From the NCBI GenBank assembly GCA_017506175.1, contig JAFVNW010000099.1, positions 1 to 64,000 of the forward strand: a stretch of DNA of 64,000 nt. Direction: 5' to 3'. The stretch is from Bacteroidales bacterium. GTDB taxonomy: Bacteria; Bacteroidota; Bacteroidia; Bacteroidales; WCHB1-69. Position 1 is the stretch's first letter, and every line of letters starts with the position of its first letter. Of the stretch, positions 36,105 to 44,784 are shown piece by piece. The position numbers and the translations under genes were made by a program. Under the pieces are notes generated by a model that did not search any database, was not told the origin of the DNA, and worked only from the letters and a program-made list of their open reading frames with translations.

Positions 36105-36187
36105 CGTTTTTTTTTGTGATTTTTAACGGGGAACGAAAACTTTTCGGGAAAGAAGCCCATCGGCTGCAATAAAAGACGAAAATAATG

Positions 36188-36195
36188 TACTTTTG
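36188..36195 (+). promoter_or_regulatory. -7 box for cytochrome c peroxidase
   Basis: TACTTTTG then C. A possible TTG start at 36193 overlaps this box and is therefore rejected as start codon. Confidence 0.55.
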
Positions 36196-36216
36196 CAGTG
36201 TATTATAATGTTTGAA

Positions 36217-37278
36217 ATGACATCATCCAAGCACAGACAAAAACTTTTCTGGTTACTTTTGCTTCCGCTGATGCTGTGCGCCTGCCACAAGGAAAAGGCA
36301 TATACCCCAACACCTTACGAAGTGGTGATTCCGCGCTATTTCCCCACCGAACTCAATATTCCGGAAGATAATCCGATGACGGTGGAAGGTGTTGAATTGG
36401 GACGTAAATTGTTTTACGACAGCAAGTTGCGTGGTTATTCCGGCACCAATCCCGACTCGATGATGTGCTGTGCCTCCTGTCACGTACCTGACGCCGGCTT
36501 TGACCTCGGCGCCAACAACCCGCGGCTTCGCAACGGCAAACCCGTGGGCATCAACGGATCGCCCACCCACCACAACGCGCTTCCGCTAGTCAACCTTGTC
36601 TTCAACCACGAAGGCTACGGCTGGAACGGCGGGATGAAGAGCATCGAGGAGATTGTGGGGGCAACCATCACCGACCCCACCGAGTTCGGATCGAGCCATG
36701 CCAGAGTGGTCGCCACGCTTTCGGCGGATGCGGAATACCGCGAAATGTTCCGCAAAGCATTTGGCACAGAGGAAGTGACCCTCGACCGGATTGAAAAGGC
36801 AGTGGCGCAGTACGTGCGTACGCTCATCGACTGCGACTCCAAGTTCGACCGTTACCTGCGCGGGGAAGAGCATCTGACAGAGCAGGAGTGGCGCGGCTAT
36901 GTGCTCTTCACAACCGAAGAGGGAGCCGACTGCTTCCACTGTCATGGAAGCGCCGGAACACCGCTTTTCACCACCAACCAGTTCTACAACAACGCTTTGG
37001 ATGCCACCTTCAGCGACCCGCTCGACCGGTTTTCCGTCACGGGCAACCCGCTTGATCACGGAGTCTATCGCGCCCCTACCCTGCGCAACATCTCCCAAAG
37101 CGCGCCCTACATGCACGACGGACGCTTCTCCACCCTCAATGAAGTACTGGATTTCTACAACACCGGGCTGCAAAACTCACCCTATGTAAGCCCGCTGATG
37201 CACAAGATTAACGATGGCGGTGCTTGCCTAACACCTTCGCAAATCGCTGATTTGAAGGCATTTCTTGAAACACTATAA
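36217..37278 (+). CDS. di-heme cytochrome c peroxidase, lipoprotein
   Basis: 353 residues from the ATG at 36217 (ATG at 36208 is also possible). Lipobox LCAC about residue 22. Reduces H2O2 in the periplasm with electrons from small cytochromes. Two heme c sites: CCASCHVPD (N-terminal low-potential heme) and CFHCHGS (C-terminal heme). The distal Met/His region includes APTLRNISQSAPYMHDGRFSTLNEVLDFYN, typical of MauG/CcpA proteins. Needs the cytochrome c maturation protein at 10.4 kb. Divergent from the oxygen-defence operon, which supports a role in peroxide removal. Confidence 0.9.
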   Translation: MTSSKHRQKLFWLLLLPLMLCACHKEKAYTPTPYEVVIPRYFPTELNIPEDNPMTVEGVELGRKLFYDSKLRGYSGTNPDSMMCCASCHVPDAGFDLGANNPRLRNGKPVGINGSPTHHNALPLVNLVFNHEGYGWNGGMKSIEEIVGATITDPTEFGSSHARVVATLSADAEYREMFRKAFGTEEVTLDRIEKAVAQYVRTLIDCDSKFDRYLRGEEHLTEQEWRGYVLFTTEEGADCFHCHGSAGTPLFTTNQFYNNALDATFSDPLDRFSVTGNPLDHGVYRAPTLRNISQSAPYMHDGRFSTLNEVLDFYNTGLQNSPYVSPLMHKINDGGACLTPSQIADLKAFLETL

Positions 37279-37312
37279 TTATAAAATATAGACAACAACA
37301 ATAACTACAACT

Positions 37313-37903
37313 ATGAAAATTTACACAAAGGCCGGAGACGGCGGGACGACCTCCCTTGCTGGGGGTAAACGATTGAAAAAAAGCGATCTACAAATCGAAG
37401 CCTACGGAACGGTGGACGAATTGAACTCCGTTTTGGGGGTTGCGATTGAAGAAATCCAAGCGGAAGAATGCACAAACGAGTCAGAAAAATGCAAATTGGC
37501 AGAGCGTTTGTGCACCATTCAAAGCCAGCTTTTCACCGTGGGCGGCATCTTAGCCACACACGCTGAAAGTTGGGAGAAGTATTGGGATGCCCAAACGATC
37601 AGTCAATGGACGGGTGATTTGGAGGCATGGATTGACGAGTATTCCGCAGCGTTGCCGGAGTTGCGCACTTTCATCCTGCCGAGGGGCAGCAAAAGCGCGG
37701 CGCTTCTCCATCTAGCCCGCACGGTGTGCCGGCGCAGCGAACGATGCATCTGCCGCTTCAGCGAGCAGAACGACCTTCCGGAAAACATGCTGGAAAGCGT
37801 CCAAAAGTTTGTCAATCGCCTTTCCGATTTTTTCTTTATTTCTGCCAGAAAAATGCTGCAAATCGAAAATAAATCCGAAACTATCTGGAAATCAGCAAAA
37901 TAA
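37313..37903 (+). CDS. cob(I)alamin adenosyltransferase, PduO type
   Basis: 196 residues. Makes adenosylcobalamin from cob(I)alamin and ATP. N-terminal ATP-binding motif YTKAGDGGTTSLAGG (4-18), the EAYGTVDELNS segment, and C-terminal RTVCRRSERCICRF with the Arg/Glu pair that contacts ATP and the corrin. Cytosolic trimer by family. 34 bp after the peroxidase stop, same strand; co-transcription possible without obvious functional link. Confidence 0.93.
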   Translation: MKIYTKAGDGGTTSLAGGKRLKKSDLQIEAYGTVDELNSVLGVAIEEIQAEECTNESEKCKLAERLCTIQSQLFTVGGILATHAESWEKYWDAQTISQWTGDLEAWIDEYSAALPELRTFILPRGSKSAALLHLARTVCRRSERCICRFSEQNDLPENMLESVQKFVNRLSDFFFISARKMLQIENKSETIWKSAK

Positions 37904-37940
37904 AATTTTCTAAAAAAGGCATATTCTATAAAAAAAAATG

Positions 37941-37948
37941 TACTTTTG
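37941..37948 (+). promoter_or_regulatory. -7 box for the DUF2795 gene
   Basis: TACTTTTG then C, 41 nt before the ATG. Confidence 0.5.
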
Positions 37949-37989
37949 CCGCCTCAAAAAACGCAAGTTATTTACTTAAATCTTTATAT

Positions 37990-38211
37990 ATGTATTGGAC
38001 ATTAGAATTGGCTTCAAATTTGGAAGACGCACCATGGCCGGCGACAAAAGACGAACTGATTGACTATGCAATCCGCTCTGGCGCCCCGATGGAAGTGGTT
38101 GAGAATTTACGTGAAATTGAAGATGAAGGCGAGGTTTACGACTCTATTGAAGACCTTTGGCCCGACTACCCAACCAAAGAAGACTTTTTTTTCAATGAGG
38201 ACGAATACTAA
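37990..38211 (+). CDS. DUF2795 family small acidic protein
   Basis: 73 residues, very acidic at the C-terminus. Begins MYWTLELASNLEDAPWPATKDELIDYAIRSGAP, then VVENLREIEDEGEVYDSIEDLWPDY: the helix-turn pattern of DUF2795, small cytosolic proteins highly conserved in Bacteroidota with no known function. Own promoter box and a perfect-stem terminator, so it is a single-gene unit, often a sign of strong expression. Confidence 0.85.
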   Translation: MYWTLELASNLEDAPWPATKDELIDYAIRSGAPMEVVENLREIEDEGEVYDSIEDLWPDYPTKEDFFFNEDEY

Positions 38212-38255
38212 AAGGTTAATCGGTTAGGAAACTACAATCATCTTACTGATAATCC

Positions 38256-38293
38256 ATGCAAAATGGCGGGCAGCAATGTTCGCCATTTTGCAT
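38256..38293. terminator. hairpin between convergent genes
   Basis: Perfect 13-bp stem (ATGCAAAATGGCG and complement) with 12-nt loop and short T run on the plus side. Serves the DUF2795 gene and perhaps the convergent antitoxin gene. Confidence 0.65.
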
Positions 38294-38345
38294 TTTAGGA
38301 CAATTGAAGGAAAGGATGAAAGGATGAAGGGATGAAAGGGATAAC

Positions 38346-38609
38346 TTACAGTACAGTAATCACATCTTCCCCTAATGCCAAAGAAATGTGTGCTAATGTT
38401 TTTGTTGTAAAATTATGGCGTCCCGTGAGCCATTTGGAGACCTCTGACTCTTTTTTGCCAAGCTTTTCTGCCAATGCTCGTTGTGTCATGCCATTTTTTT
38501 TCAGCAGTCTATCTATCTTCTCTGCAATGGCAAAGGAGAGTTCAAACTCTGCTTTTGTTTCTGGTGTTACTTGAGCCAGACATTCTCTGAATAAAGGATT
38601 TGTAATCAT
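38346..38609 (-). CDS. HTH antitoxin, HigA/XRE-like
   Basis: 87 residues. XRE-type helix-turn-helix at about 40-75: MTQRALAEKLGKKESEVSKWLTGRHNFTTKTLAHIS. The N-terminal helix probably contacts the toxin. Its ATG overlaps the stop of the upstream toxin-like gene by 4 bp, so translation is coupled. As in HigBA and related pairs, the toxin comes first. Likely binds its own promoter and represses the pair. Confidence 0.85.
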   Translation of the reverse strand: MITNPLFRECLAQVTPETKAEFELSFAIAEKIDRLLKKNGMTQRALAEKLGKKESEVSKWLTGRHNFTTKTLAHISLALGEDVITVL

Positions 38610-39082
38610 AATTCAAAAGTTGCTCCTTCCAACCCAATGATATAATTCTTGTCAATACTTACAGTTCCGTTTTTCTGTGCTGCTTTCAGAAGTCTATCAA
38701 ATTTTTGAAGATCCATCACATAGCCGCACAATTCTTCATTTTCCTGATATGTCCGTGTTTCTTTAACCCCTCCATTACCCAAAATGAGAATCTGATTGGA
38801 AATGCGAAGGCAGTATAGACGCAATTTATGCGAATCCAGTGATAAGGCACAGACATCATCATTCATTTTTCCTTCGATTCTAAAAAAACGTTCCAAAGCT
38901 CCACGTTCTATGATTCTTGAAAGTGCCATTAAAATCAGTTGGAAATCCTTATTTAACGTGGACTCATCCTTGAATTCGTTAAGGAATTTCTCAAATTCAC
39001 TTTCATCAGACCCATTGAAACAGATGGAATACAAACTCACAGAATCATTACTCTCAATAGTTTTTAATGTAGCTTTTTTCAT
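38606..39082 (-). CDS. RelE/HigB-like (Gp49 type) toxin
   Basis: 158 residues, basic C-terminal half. The core ERFFRIEGKMNDDVCALSLDSHKLRLYCLRISNQILILGNGGVKET resembles the phage Gp49/HigB-type mRNA interferase fold (beta strands with LRLYCLR). Catalytic residues are not certain from this alone. Pairs with the overlapping XRE antitoxin downstream. The N-terminal segment (about 1-45) is longer than in minimal HigB proteins. -7 box at 39111-39118. Toxin activity is inferred from gene arrangement and the partial motif. Confidence 0.72.
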   Translation of the reverse strand: MKKATLKTIESNDSVSLYSICFNGSDESEFEKFLNEFKDESTLNKDFQLILMALSRIIERGALERFFRIEGKMNDDVCALSLDSHKLRLYCLRISNQILILGNGGVKETRTYQENEELCGYVMDLQKFDRLLKAAQKNGTVSIDKNYIIGLEGATFEL

Positions 39083-39110
39083 AGTTGTTATAGTTTAAGA
39101 TTAGACGCTG

Positions 39111-39118
39111 CAAAAATA
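39111..39118 (-). promoter_or_regulatory. -7 box of the toxin-antitoxin pair
   Basis: Minus-strand TATTTTTG then C, 28 nt before the toxin ATG. Confidence 0.5.
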
Positions 39119-39266
39119 CACAAAAAATACTAACTTAATTTATAAGTGAAGTTTTTTTGAAAAAAATCTTTCTGCGGTTTCCTCTCTTTATAAGAACCGA
39201 GGCAAACCCGCGCCCGCAGATTTGCCCCAATTCTCAGTTCTCGATTTTCAATTTCCGCAGTTTCCC

Positions 39267-40046
39267 CTAATCGCGGACACAACGGACGGAATAGCCATCG
39301 GTTTTACTAGAGCCAAACGAGCAGTACACGGAAGCGCCAGTGTAGTTGAGGTAGCGGGAGATAGCGTTGCTACCATTGGCTGTAGCGCTCCAGAAATTTG
39401 CATCGTCGGCGAATTCGCTGATGCTACCGTAGTAGCCTCCCGCAGGCAACGCACTGAAGCCTGTAGAGTTGTTTTGGGAGCGGTCGTTGCCGACGGCGCC
39501 AGAATTACCTGAGGTATTCCAATCTTCTGTGGAAGCCAACGCTTTCGCCACATTGCCCGAAGTTGCAGTGTAATAACTGCAAGTCGCCACATAATTTTCC
39601 AACTCCGTCCACTCTACATCAGAAGGCACGTGCCACCCGTTGGGACAGATGCCCTGCACATGGCTGGGGTTGCTGGAAGAGGATGACGAATTGCCCATCA
39701 CTGCCTTCCAATTGTATAGGTAACCGTATGGGTACACATTGCTGCTGCTATTGTTCGGACAGTATCGGTATGCCGTTGTGGTACTTGTAGAGGAACCCTG
39801 TGGAATGGACGTGCCGTTGGCATAGTGCGTGGTGCGCAGGTTTTGTGCCATCCACTCTTGGTTGCCCAATCTCACCACATCGTATACATTACCATCGTAA
39901 TCCGTCACCGTTCCACAAATGCCATCACCTAACGGCTTTTGAGGATCCGGCTTAATCATCAGATGGTCTTTCTCGCACCGGGTGAACAGAATGCCCACAA
40001 ACAAAACAAACAAACATGTTCCTAATTGTTTCATATATCTTTTCAT
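39267..40046 (-). CDS. FISUMP-domain lipoprotein
   Basis: 259 residues; ATG at 40046 or 40034. Lipobox FTRC near residue 24. One FISUMP (Fibrobacter succinogenes major paralogous) domain: DYDGNVYDVVRLGNQEWMAQNLRTTHYANG, then GYLYNWKAVMG, CPNGWHVPSDVEWTELENYV, and the closing FWSATANGSN with YSVRCVRD. These are surface or periplasmic domains of lectin-like fold. A Ser-rich loop (six Ser/Asn in a row) lies in the middle. 2 bp downstream of the vWA protein gene, clearly one operon. Function unknown. Confidence 0.85.
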   Translation of the reverse strand: MKRYMKQLGTCLFVLFVGILFTRCEKDHLMIKPDPQKPLGDGICGTVTDYDGNVYDVVRLGNQEWMAQNLRTTHYANGTSIPQGSSTSTTTAYRYCPNNSSSNVYPYGYLYNWKAVMGNSSSSSSNPSHVQGICPNGWHVPSDVEWTELENYVATCSYYTATSGNVAKALASTEDWNTSGNSGAVGNDRSQNNSTGFSALPAGGYYGSISEFADDANFWSATANGSNAISRYLNYTGASVYCSFGSSKTDGYSVRCVRD

Positions 40047-40048
40047 AA

Positions 40049-41746
40049 TTATTGCTGTTTTTTCTGGTTATTCTTATTTTTCTTGCCTAATTGCGCAAAG
40101 TTGATACCGATATTGAATGTTGCTTGTGGAAGCACCAAGTACCAGTCATCTACCGAGACCATATATTCTCCGACATAGTCTCTTCCACTATACTCGCTGA
40201 CTGAAAAATCAAAAAAGAAATAGAAGCCCTTAAACACACCCCCCAAGCGCATATCGATACCTGCATCAAAATAAACATCACGGTGAACGGAATATCCTGA
40301 ATCGTGGAAACTAATATCATATCTATCGTGGAGGTTGCACCCAAGTCCGAGCAAGAAGGCTTTTTGCTGGGGTCCTATCATAAAATCCAGTCCGACATTC
40401 CCTTGATGGAAGGAGATGAAAGAGGTTTTGTAGGAGCCGTACAACCCCATTGCGAATTTCGGCCCACAAGCTATTGCGAAGTCCAATCCCACGGAAAATT
40501 CCAAGAACTGGGTGGGCTTGGAGTAGCCGCCACCACCACCCACATTGAGGCCGAACAGGGGCAGGCGCAGAAAATCAGGCTTGGGCTTTTCTTTCTTCTT
40601 TTGTCCAGGATACGTCCATGCGACCCGCCCACTAAACGAATTGGGCACATATAAATTGAGGATGCGCCATTGGTTAATGAGATTCTGGGCGATAGCTGCA
40701 AACTCTCCACCTAATTCCGAATAGTTATTCAACAGCTTAAAGTTGCCAAGACTTTCGCCAATTCTTTGGAACTTGGCTAACTGACCTTCCGAAATAATGT
40801 CATCGCCTTTCACACCACGTATCTCATGTTGCAAGGGAATGTCATTGAAACGTACATTCTGCATTTTGGTGCCATATTTAGACAGGAGTTCGTCATAGTA
40901 ATTATCCGCTGTGAGAATGTCCTTATCAGGATTTCGTGAAGTTTGGTCCAACCCATCGGTAAAAGTCACCATAAAGGCAGCTGAAAGAGGTTCTTTGGGT
41001 GATATTGACTTCTCGCAGTAGGCATTCATCAATTCAACCACCTTGTCCACAGCATAGTAGAGTGCCGTACCATTTTCGGGCTCCCGATTATTGATAAATG
41101 TGTCCATTTGCATATACGAGTTGTACGTAAGAGGTCTGATGTCAAAAACTTTTGTCTCATTGATTTTGGAGAAGCATACGATTCCTAATTTGATATTTCC
41201 GATACCTTTTGAAGCTTCGTAGAGAAATTTCACAAAGTCTTTGGCCGCATTCTTAACCTTCCCAAAGTCACCACCAATGGAAGAACTACAATCAATAACC
41301 AACATACCAACCATTGACTTTTTCTCCTCTACCCCTGCCGTACCTTGACGAGTTTCGACGTCGGGCTGCCACTCGTTGATGGTGTTGTCGTAACGCCAAA
41401 AATCCAACGGGGTTTCAATGCCTCCCGGATAGTCGGTACTTGCACGACTGAACTGAAAAAGAACATCCTCCAAAAGTGTCGGTTCCCCGGATCGTGTAAC
41501 ATCAGGGTCATCAAAATAGATACCTTGATTGTCAATGTCGCTTAACTTGTAAACAGCCTGCCCATTTGCCCCTTTTTCAATCGAAAGATTTCCCTTGATG
41601 AAATATTGCGCATCATCGGGATTAGTGCGATTAAGCTTAGATTGACCCATCGCCATAAAAGAGACTGCAAGTCCAATGAATGTAAGTAAAAACCTTCGCA
41701 GGCAGCACATTCCGCCGCCCCAATGAAAACAATTCTTCTTCTTCAT
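40049..41746 (-). CDS. secreted von Willebrand factor A domain protein with C-terminal barrel-like region
   Basis: 565 residues; ATG at 41746, alternative at 41710. Signal peptide through about residue 35 (FMAMGQ). vWA domain about 145-335: MIDAS motif DCSSS (Asp152, Ser154, Ser156), then GTALYYAVDK and VTFTDGLDQT supplying the other metal-site residues. After a Gly/Lys/Pro linker (KKKEKPKPD) comes a glycine/aromatic-rich half (about 395-555) with amphipathic strands, likely a small outer-membrane barrel. The tail is KNKNNQKKQQ, so it does not end in an aromatic residue like classical barrels. Operon with the FISUMP lipoprotein. May bind ligand at the surface through its MIDAS metal. Confidence 0.8.
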   Translation of the reverse strand: MKKKNCFHWGGGMCCLRRFLLTFIGLAVSFMAMGQSKLNRTNPDDAQYFIKGNLSIEKGANGQAVYKLSDIDNQGIYFDDPDVTRSGEPTLLEDVLFQFSRASTDYPGGIETPLDFWRYDNTINEWQPDVETRQGTAGVEEKKSMVGMLVIDCSSSIGGDFGKVKNAAKDFVKFLYEASKGIGNIKLGIVCFSKINETKVFDIRPLTYNSYMQMDTFINNREPENGTALYYAVDKVVELMNAYCEKSISPKEPLSAAFMVTFTDGLDQTSRNPDKDILTADNYYDELLSKYGTKMQNVRFNDIPLQHEIRGVKGDDIISEGQLAKFQRIGESLGNFKLLNNYSELGGEFAAIAQNLINQWRILNLYVPNSFSGRVAWTYPGQKKKEKPKPDFLRLPLFGLNVGGGGGYSKPTQFLEFSVGLDFAIACGPKFAMGLYGSYKTSFISFHQGNVGLDFMIGPQQKAFLLGLGCNLHDRYDISFHDSGYSVHRDVYFDAGIDMRLGGVFKGFYFFFDFSVSEYSGRDYVGEYMVSVDDWYLVLPQATFNIGINFAQLGKKNKNNQKKQQ

Positions 41747-41878
41747 ATTTTAGGTGTATTAATGGATTGATACTAAACCAAAGAAGCCCGTAGGCGCAAC
41801 CCATCTGTTGTACTTACCGGCCATAGTGTGAAATAAAGGGGAAATGGTAAAATCTGTCGCTAATACAACATTTTTACG

Positions 41879-41886
41879 CAAAGTTA
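41879..41886 (-). promoter_or_regulatory. -7 box for the vWA-FISUMP operon
   Basis: Minus-strand TAACTTTG then C, about 130 nt upstream of the ATG. A second match lies at 41999-42006. Either gives a long untranslated leader. Confidence 0.4.
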
Positions 41887-42120
41887 TAGCAACATCCCAT
41901 AACGCGCTGATATATATGAAAATCAACGAATTATAAAAAATTTCAGCAATTTTATCTGAAAAAAAATTGTCTCATTTTGAAATTAACAATTGAGGTTGCA
42001 AATTTACAAAATTAAATGAAATTAATCCTTAACCTCTTGTAAAAAAAAAGAAAACTGTGATTGTGATTATGAATACTACAAGATTAAAGGGGGGATTCCG
42101 TTCGTTTTTTGAATAAAAAA

Positions 42121-42145
42121 AAGGTCGGACTTCGCATCCGACCTT
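42121..42145. terminator. bidirectional hairpin terminator
   Basis: Seven-bp GC-rich stem (GGTCGGA/TCCGACC) extended by AA/TT, with A-run on the left and T-run on the right. Located 31 nt past the stop of the small minus-strand gene at 42177. Confidence 0.7.
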
Positions 42146-42176
42146 TTTTGTCTCTTTACAGAAAAAATTCTCCGAA

Positions 42177-42329
42177 TTAGTTGTTCATCACCACAAACGA
42201 ATTGTTCATCGGCAGATTCACCAACATCATCGCCTTGGAATAATTCAAGATATTGTTGATGATGAACTTGCGCGGGGAAAACAGTCTGGGGGATTTTTGC
42301 TTTTTCAAAATAGTAGATTTTTGCTCCAT
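42177..42329 (-). CDS. small basic conserved-type protein
   Basis: 50 residues, starting MEQKSTILKKQKSPRLFSP and containing NNILNYSKAMMLVNLP. The SxxxINNILNYSKA pattern recalls tiny uncharacterised Bacteroidota proteins with an NILxYSKxxxVV core, from memory only. The chosen ATG is 42329; the frame upstream reaches into the promoter of the divergent ygiQ-like gene and is unlikely to be translated. A good terminator follows. Function unknown. Confidence 0.55.
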   Translation of the reverse strand: MEQKSTILKKQKSPRLFSPRKFIINNILNYSKAMMLVNLPMNNSFVVMNN

Positions 42330-42448
42330 AGGCAGTTTTGTTTGGTTAAATACTTGTATGTAACGCGATTCCATCCATTTTATTTTACAAACGAAAGGGA
42401 ATCGTGGCAAAATTTCGCAACTTTTCGCTGCATTGTGAAAAAAAACGG

Positions 42449-42456
42449 TAATTTTG
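42449..42456 (+). promoter_or_regulatory. -7 box for the YgiQ-like gene
   Basis: TAATTTTG then C, 21 nt before the ATG at 42478. A TTG at 42454 overlaps the box and is rejected as start. Confidence 0.5.
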
Positions 42457-42477
42457 CGTTTCCAAAAAAACTGCCTG

Positions 42478-44235
42478 ATGACCAATTACGGCAAGATTCC
42501 CGATACGAAACATTTCCTCCCAACCACCAAAAAAGAGTTGGAATGGCTGGGGTGGGACTACGTGGATGTGGTTATCATCAGCGGGGACGCCTACGTGGAC
42601 CATCCCTCATTTGGACCTGCGGTCATCGGGCGCTGGCTGGAAAGACTGGGACTGCGCGTGGCCATGCTTCCCCAGCCCAATTGGCAGGACGACGGCCGCG
42701 ACTTCACCAAACTGGGGAAACCGCGACTCTTCTTCGGCATCTCAGCCGGCAACATGGACTCGATGGTCAACCACTACACCGCTGCCAAACGTCTCCGCCA
42801 CGACGACGCATACACCCCCGGCAACCAACACGGCTTCCGCCCCGACTATGCCACCATCGTCTATACCAAGATGGTGAAGAAGTTCTTTCCCGACACACCC
42901 GTTGTCATCGGCGGTATCGAGGCCTCCTTACGTAGGCTCTCCCACTACGACTACTGGAGCGATTCGCTAAAACCCTCTATCTTAATGGATTGTCCTGCCG
43001 ATGTGCTCGTTTACGGCATGGGCGAAAAACCGATGGCCGACTTGGTGCGCATCTTCCAAGGCGAAGATTGGAAATCGCATCTGCAAGAATGTTCGCAAAT
43101 CGCCTTTCTCACCGATGAACCGAAGAAATACTGCAACGTAAGCGAAGCACTCGTACTCCATCCTTTCGAGAAGGAACTGAGCAACAAACGGTTTTACGGC
43201 GAGAACTTCGTGGCATTTGAAACGGAGAGCAACAAAAAGGTGCAACGCACTATCATTCAACCATATAACAAGAAATCGCTCGTAATTTACCCGCCCTATC
43301 CGCCAGCAACGGAGGAGGAGATGGACCATTTCGCGCTCTTCAATTCCATGATGAATGCACCACACCCGAAGTACGCCAAGCGCGGCGAAATACCGGCGTG
43401 GACCATGATTCAGAACTCCATCACCATTCACCGAGGGTGCTTCGGCGGATGCAGTTTCTGCGCCATCACCGCGCACCAAGGGCGATTCGTCAGTTCGCGC
43501 TCCGAAAAGTCGATACTCGCGGAGGCGAAGGATCTGGCGCAACGCCCCTACTTCAAAGGGCACATCACCGACTTGGGCGCGCCATCGGCCAACATGTACC
43601 AGATGCACGGACGGAATCAGGAAATCTGCGCCAAGTGTGCCAAGCCCTCCTGCATCTACCCGAACATTTGCAAAAACTTGATTATCAACCACAAACCACT
43701 CATCTCGCTCTACCGGAAAGCTGCCGCCATCGCGGGGGTGAAACACATCACCATCGGCAGCGGCATCCGCTACGACCTGCTCATCGCCGATGAGAAGACC
43801 GACCGCGAGAACGGCCTGACCGAGTACCTGACCGATGTCATCCGGCACCACGTTTCCGGCCGGCTGAAGGTGGCACCTGAGCATACCGTTTCCAAGGTTC
43901 TATGCAAAATGCGCAAACCGAATTTTAACACTTTTAACACTTTTAACCAAAAATTCCAAAAAATCACAAGCGAGTGCAAATTGCGGCTGCAGTTGGTGCC
44001 CTACTTCATCTCGGCACATCCCGCCTGCACGCTCGACGATATGAAATCACTCCACAAAACGGTGCAGAACCAGCACTTGCACATCGAGCCCGTGCAAGAT
44101 TTCACCCCCACTCCCATGACCTACTCCACCGCAATGTATTATCTGGGCTACGACCCATATACCGGTGAAAAAGTGTTCAGTGCCAAGAGCAGGGGTGAAA
44201 AAGAGAAGCAGAAAAGCTGCTTCTTCCATTCATAG
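42478..44235 (+). CDS. YgiQ family radical SAM protein
   Basis: 585 residues from the ATG at 42478. The N-terminal DUF/B12-binding-like part has LEWLGWDYVDVVIISGDAYVDHPSFG. The central radical SAM domain has the cluster motif CFGGCSFC, and GCFGG is preceded by ITIHRG. The C-terminal YgiQ domain has the extra Cys pairs CAKCAKPSCIYPNIC. A short Asn/Phe/Thr repeat (NTFNTFNQ) precedes the KITSECKLRLQLVPYF strand. These proteins are widespread and their reaction is not settled. No partner genes nearby; converges with the 44287 lipoprotein gene. Confidence 0.9.
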   Translation: MTNYGKIPDTKHFLPTTKKELEWLGWDYVDVVIISGDAYVDHPSFGPAVIGRWLERLGLRVAMLPQPNWQDDGRDFTKLGKPRLFFGISAGNMDSMVNHYTAAKRLRHDDAYTPGNQHGFRPDYATIVYTKMVKKFFPDTPVVIGGIEASLRRLSHYDYWSDSLKPSILMDCPADVLVYGMGEKPMADLVRIFQGEDWKSHLQECSQIAFLTDEPKKYCNVSEALVLHPFEKELSNKRFYGENFVAFETESNKKVQRTIIQPYNKKSLVIYPPYPPATEEEMDHFALFNSMMNAPHPKYAKRGEIPAWTMIQNSITIHRGCFGGCSFCAITAHQGRFVSSRSEKSILAEAKDLAQRPYFKGHITDLGAPSANMYQMHGRNQEICAKCAKPSCIYPNICKNLIINHKPLISLYRKAAAIAGVKHITIGSGIRYDLLIADEKTDRENGLTEYLTDVIRHHVSGRLKVAPEHTVSKVLCKMRKPNFNTFNTFNQKFQKITSECKLRLQLVPYFISAHPACTLDDMKSLHKTVQNQHLHIEPVQDFTPTPMTYSTAMYYLGYDPYTGEKVFSAKSRGEKEKQKSCFFHS

Positions 44236-44286
44236 CGAACCGTGAATTGAGAAGGGGGCGATTCCCCTCGCTATTCATTATTCACA

Positions 44287-44760
44287 TCAATATTTCGTGC
44301 CAGTAAATTCCGTGCTGGCGCGGTTTTCCACGCCGGCACAGAATACTATTTTCAAGGCAAGATCGCTGCTGCCAAAGTGAGCGTCAATCTTCACGCGGTT
44401 GACCTGCGAGCGGAAATGGGCAATCCGATCTCCGCAAAAGGTGCTGTCGGTTTCGGCGCAAACATTGATTAACGCGCTAACAACCGCTGAATCAGTCACA
44501 TCCGACTGATAACGGTACTTGTCGGCGCGCTCAAGAGAAACCGCATTGGAAAGCATCAGACTGGCGGGGTCGGAGGAATTTTGTTGAAATTCTACTGGCG
44601 CGTCCTCCTTCACGAACTTGTCGTTCTGCCCATACCAGCGGTTGGTGAAAACCCCATAATAAGTCCCAGCCAACCGTTCCGCATCCTTTTCCGGCTTCTC
44701 GCATGAAGCCACACAAGCCACCAAAAGAAGTGCGAACAATGCGATTTTAAATGGTTTCAT
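44287..44760 (-). CDS. lipoprotein, paralogue of 44785-45273
   Basis: 157 residues from the ATG at 44760 (three residues shorter than the longest frame). Lipobox VASC near residue 20. The core LAGTYYGVF, the KIDAHFGSSDLALKIVF strand and the ending STEFTGTKY parallel the neighbour (VGKYKGTF, KVDAQFDGSSTLTLKITY, STFTGTKIEE). This indicates a tandem duplication with strong divergence. Likely beta-rich, lipocalin- or lipid-binding-like, but not assigned. The gap to the paralogue upstream is 24 bp. Confidence 0.72.
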   Translation of the reverse strand: MKPFKIALFALLLVACVASCEKPEKDAERLAGTYYGVFTNRWYGQNDKFVKEDAPVEFQQNSSDPASLMLSNAVSLERADKYRYQSDVTDSAVVSALINVCAETDSTFCGDRIAHFRSQVNRVKIDAHFGSSDLALKIVFCAGVENRASTEFTGTKY

Positions 44761-44784
44761 CCTTGGCAATCAGCGGATTATGTA

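Larger units (their letters stand above)
41747..42176. other. 430-bp intergenic region
   Basis: AT-rich. Contains two -7-like boxes facing the vWA gene (TAACTTTG at 41879-41886 and TAAATTTG at 41999-42006) and the hairpin at 42121-42145. Just before that hairpin a 15-codon plus-strand frame starts at an ATG near 42069 (NTTRLKGGFRSFFE), too short to call. No RNA gene recognised. Confidence 0.55.

Noticed and set aside
36193..36216. TTG start for the cytochrome c peroxidase gene
   Set aside because: The TTG is part of the TACTTTTG -7 box, so it lies upstream of the expected transcript start; ATG 36217 (or 36208) fits better.
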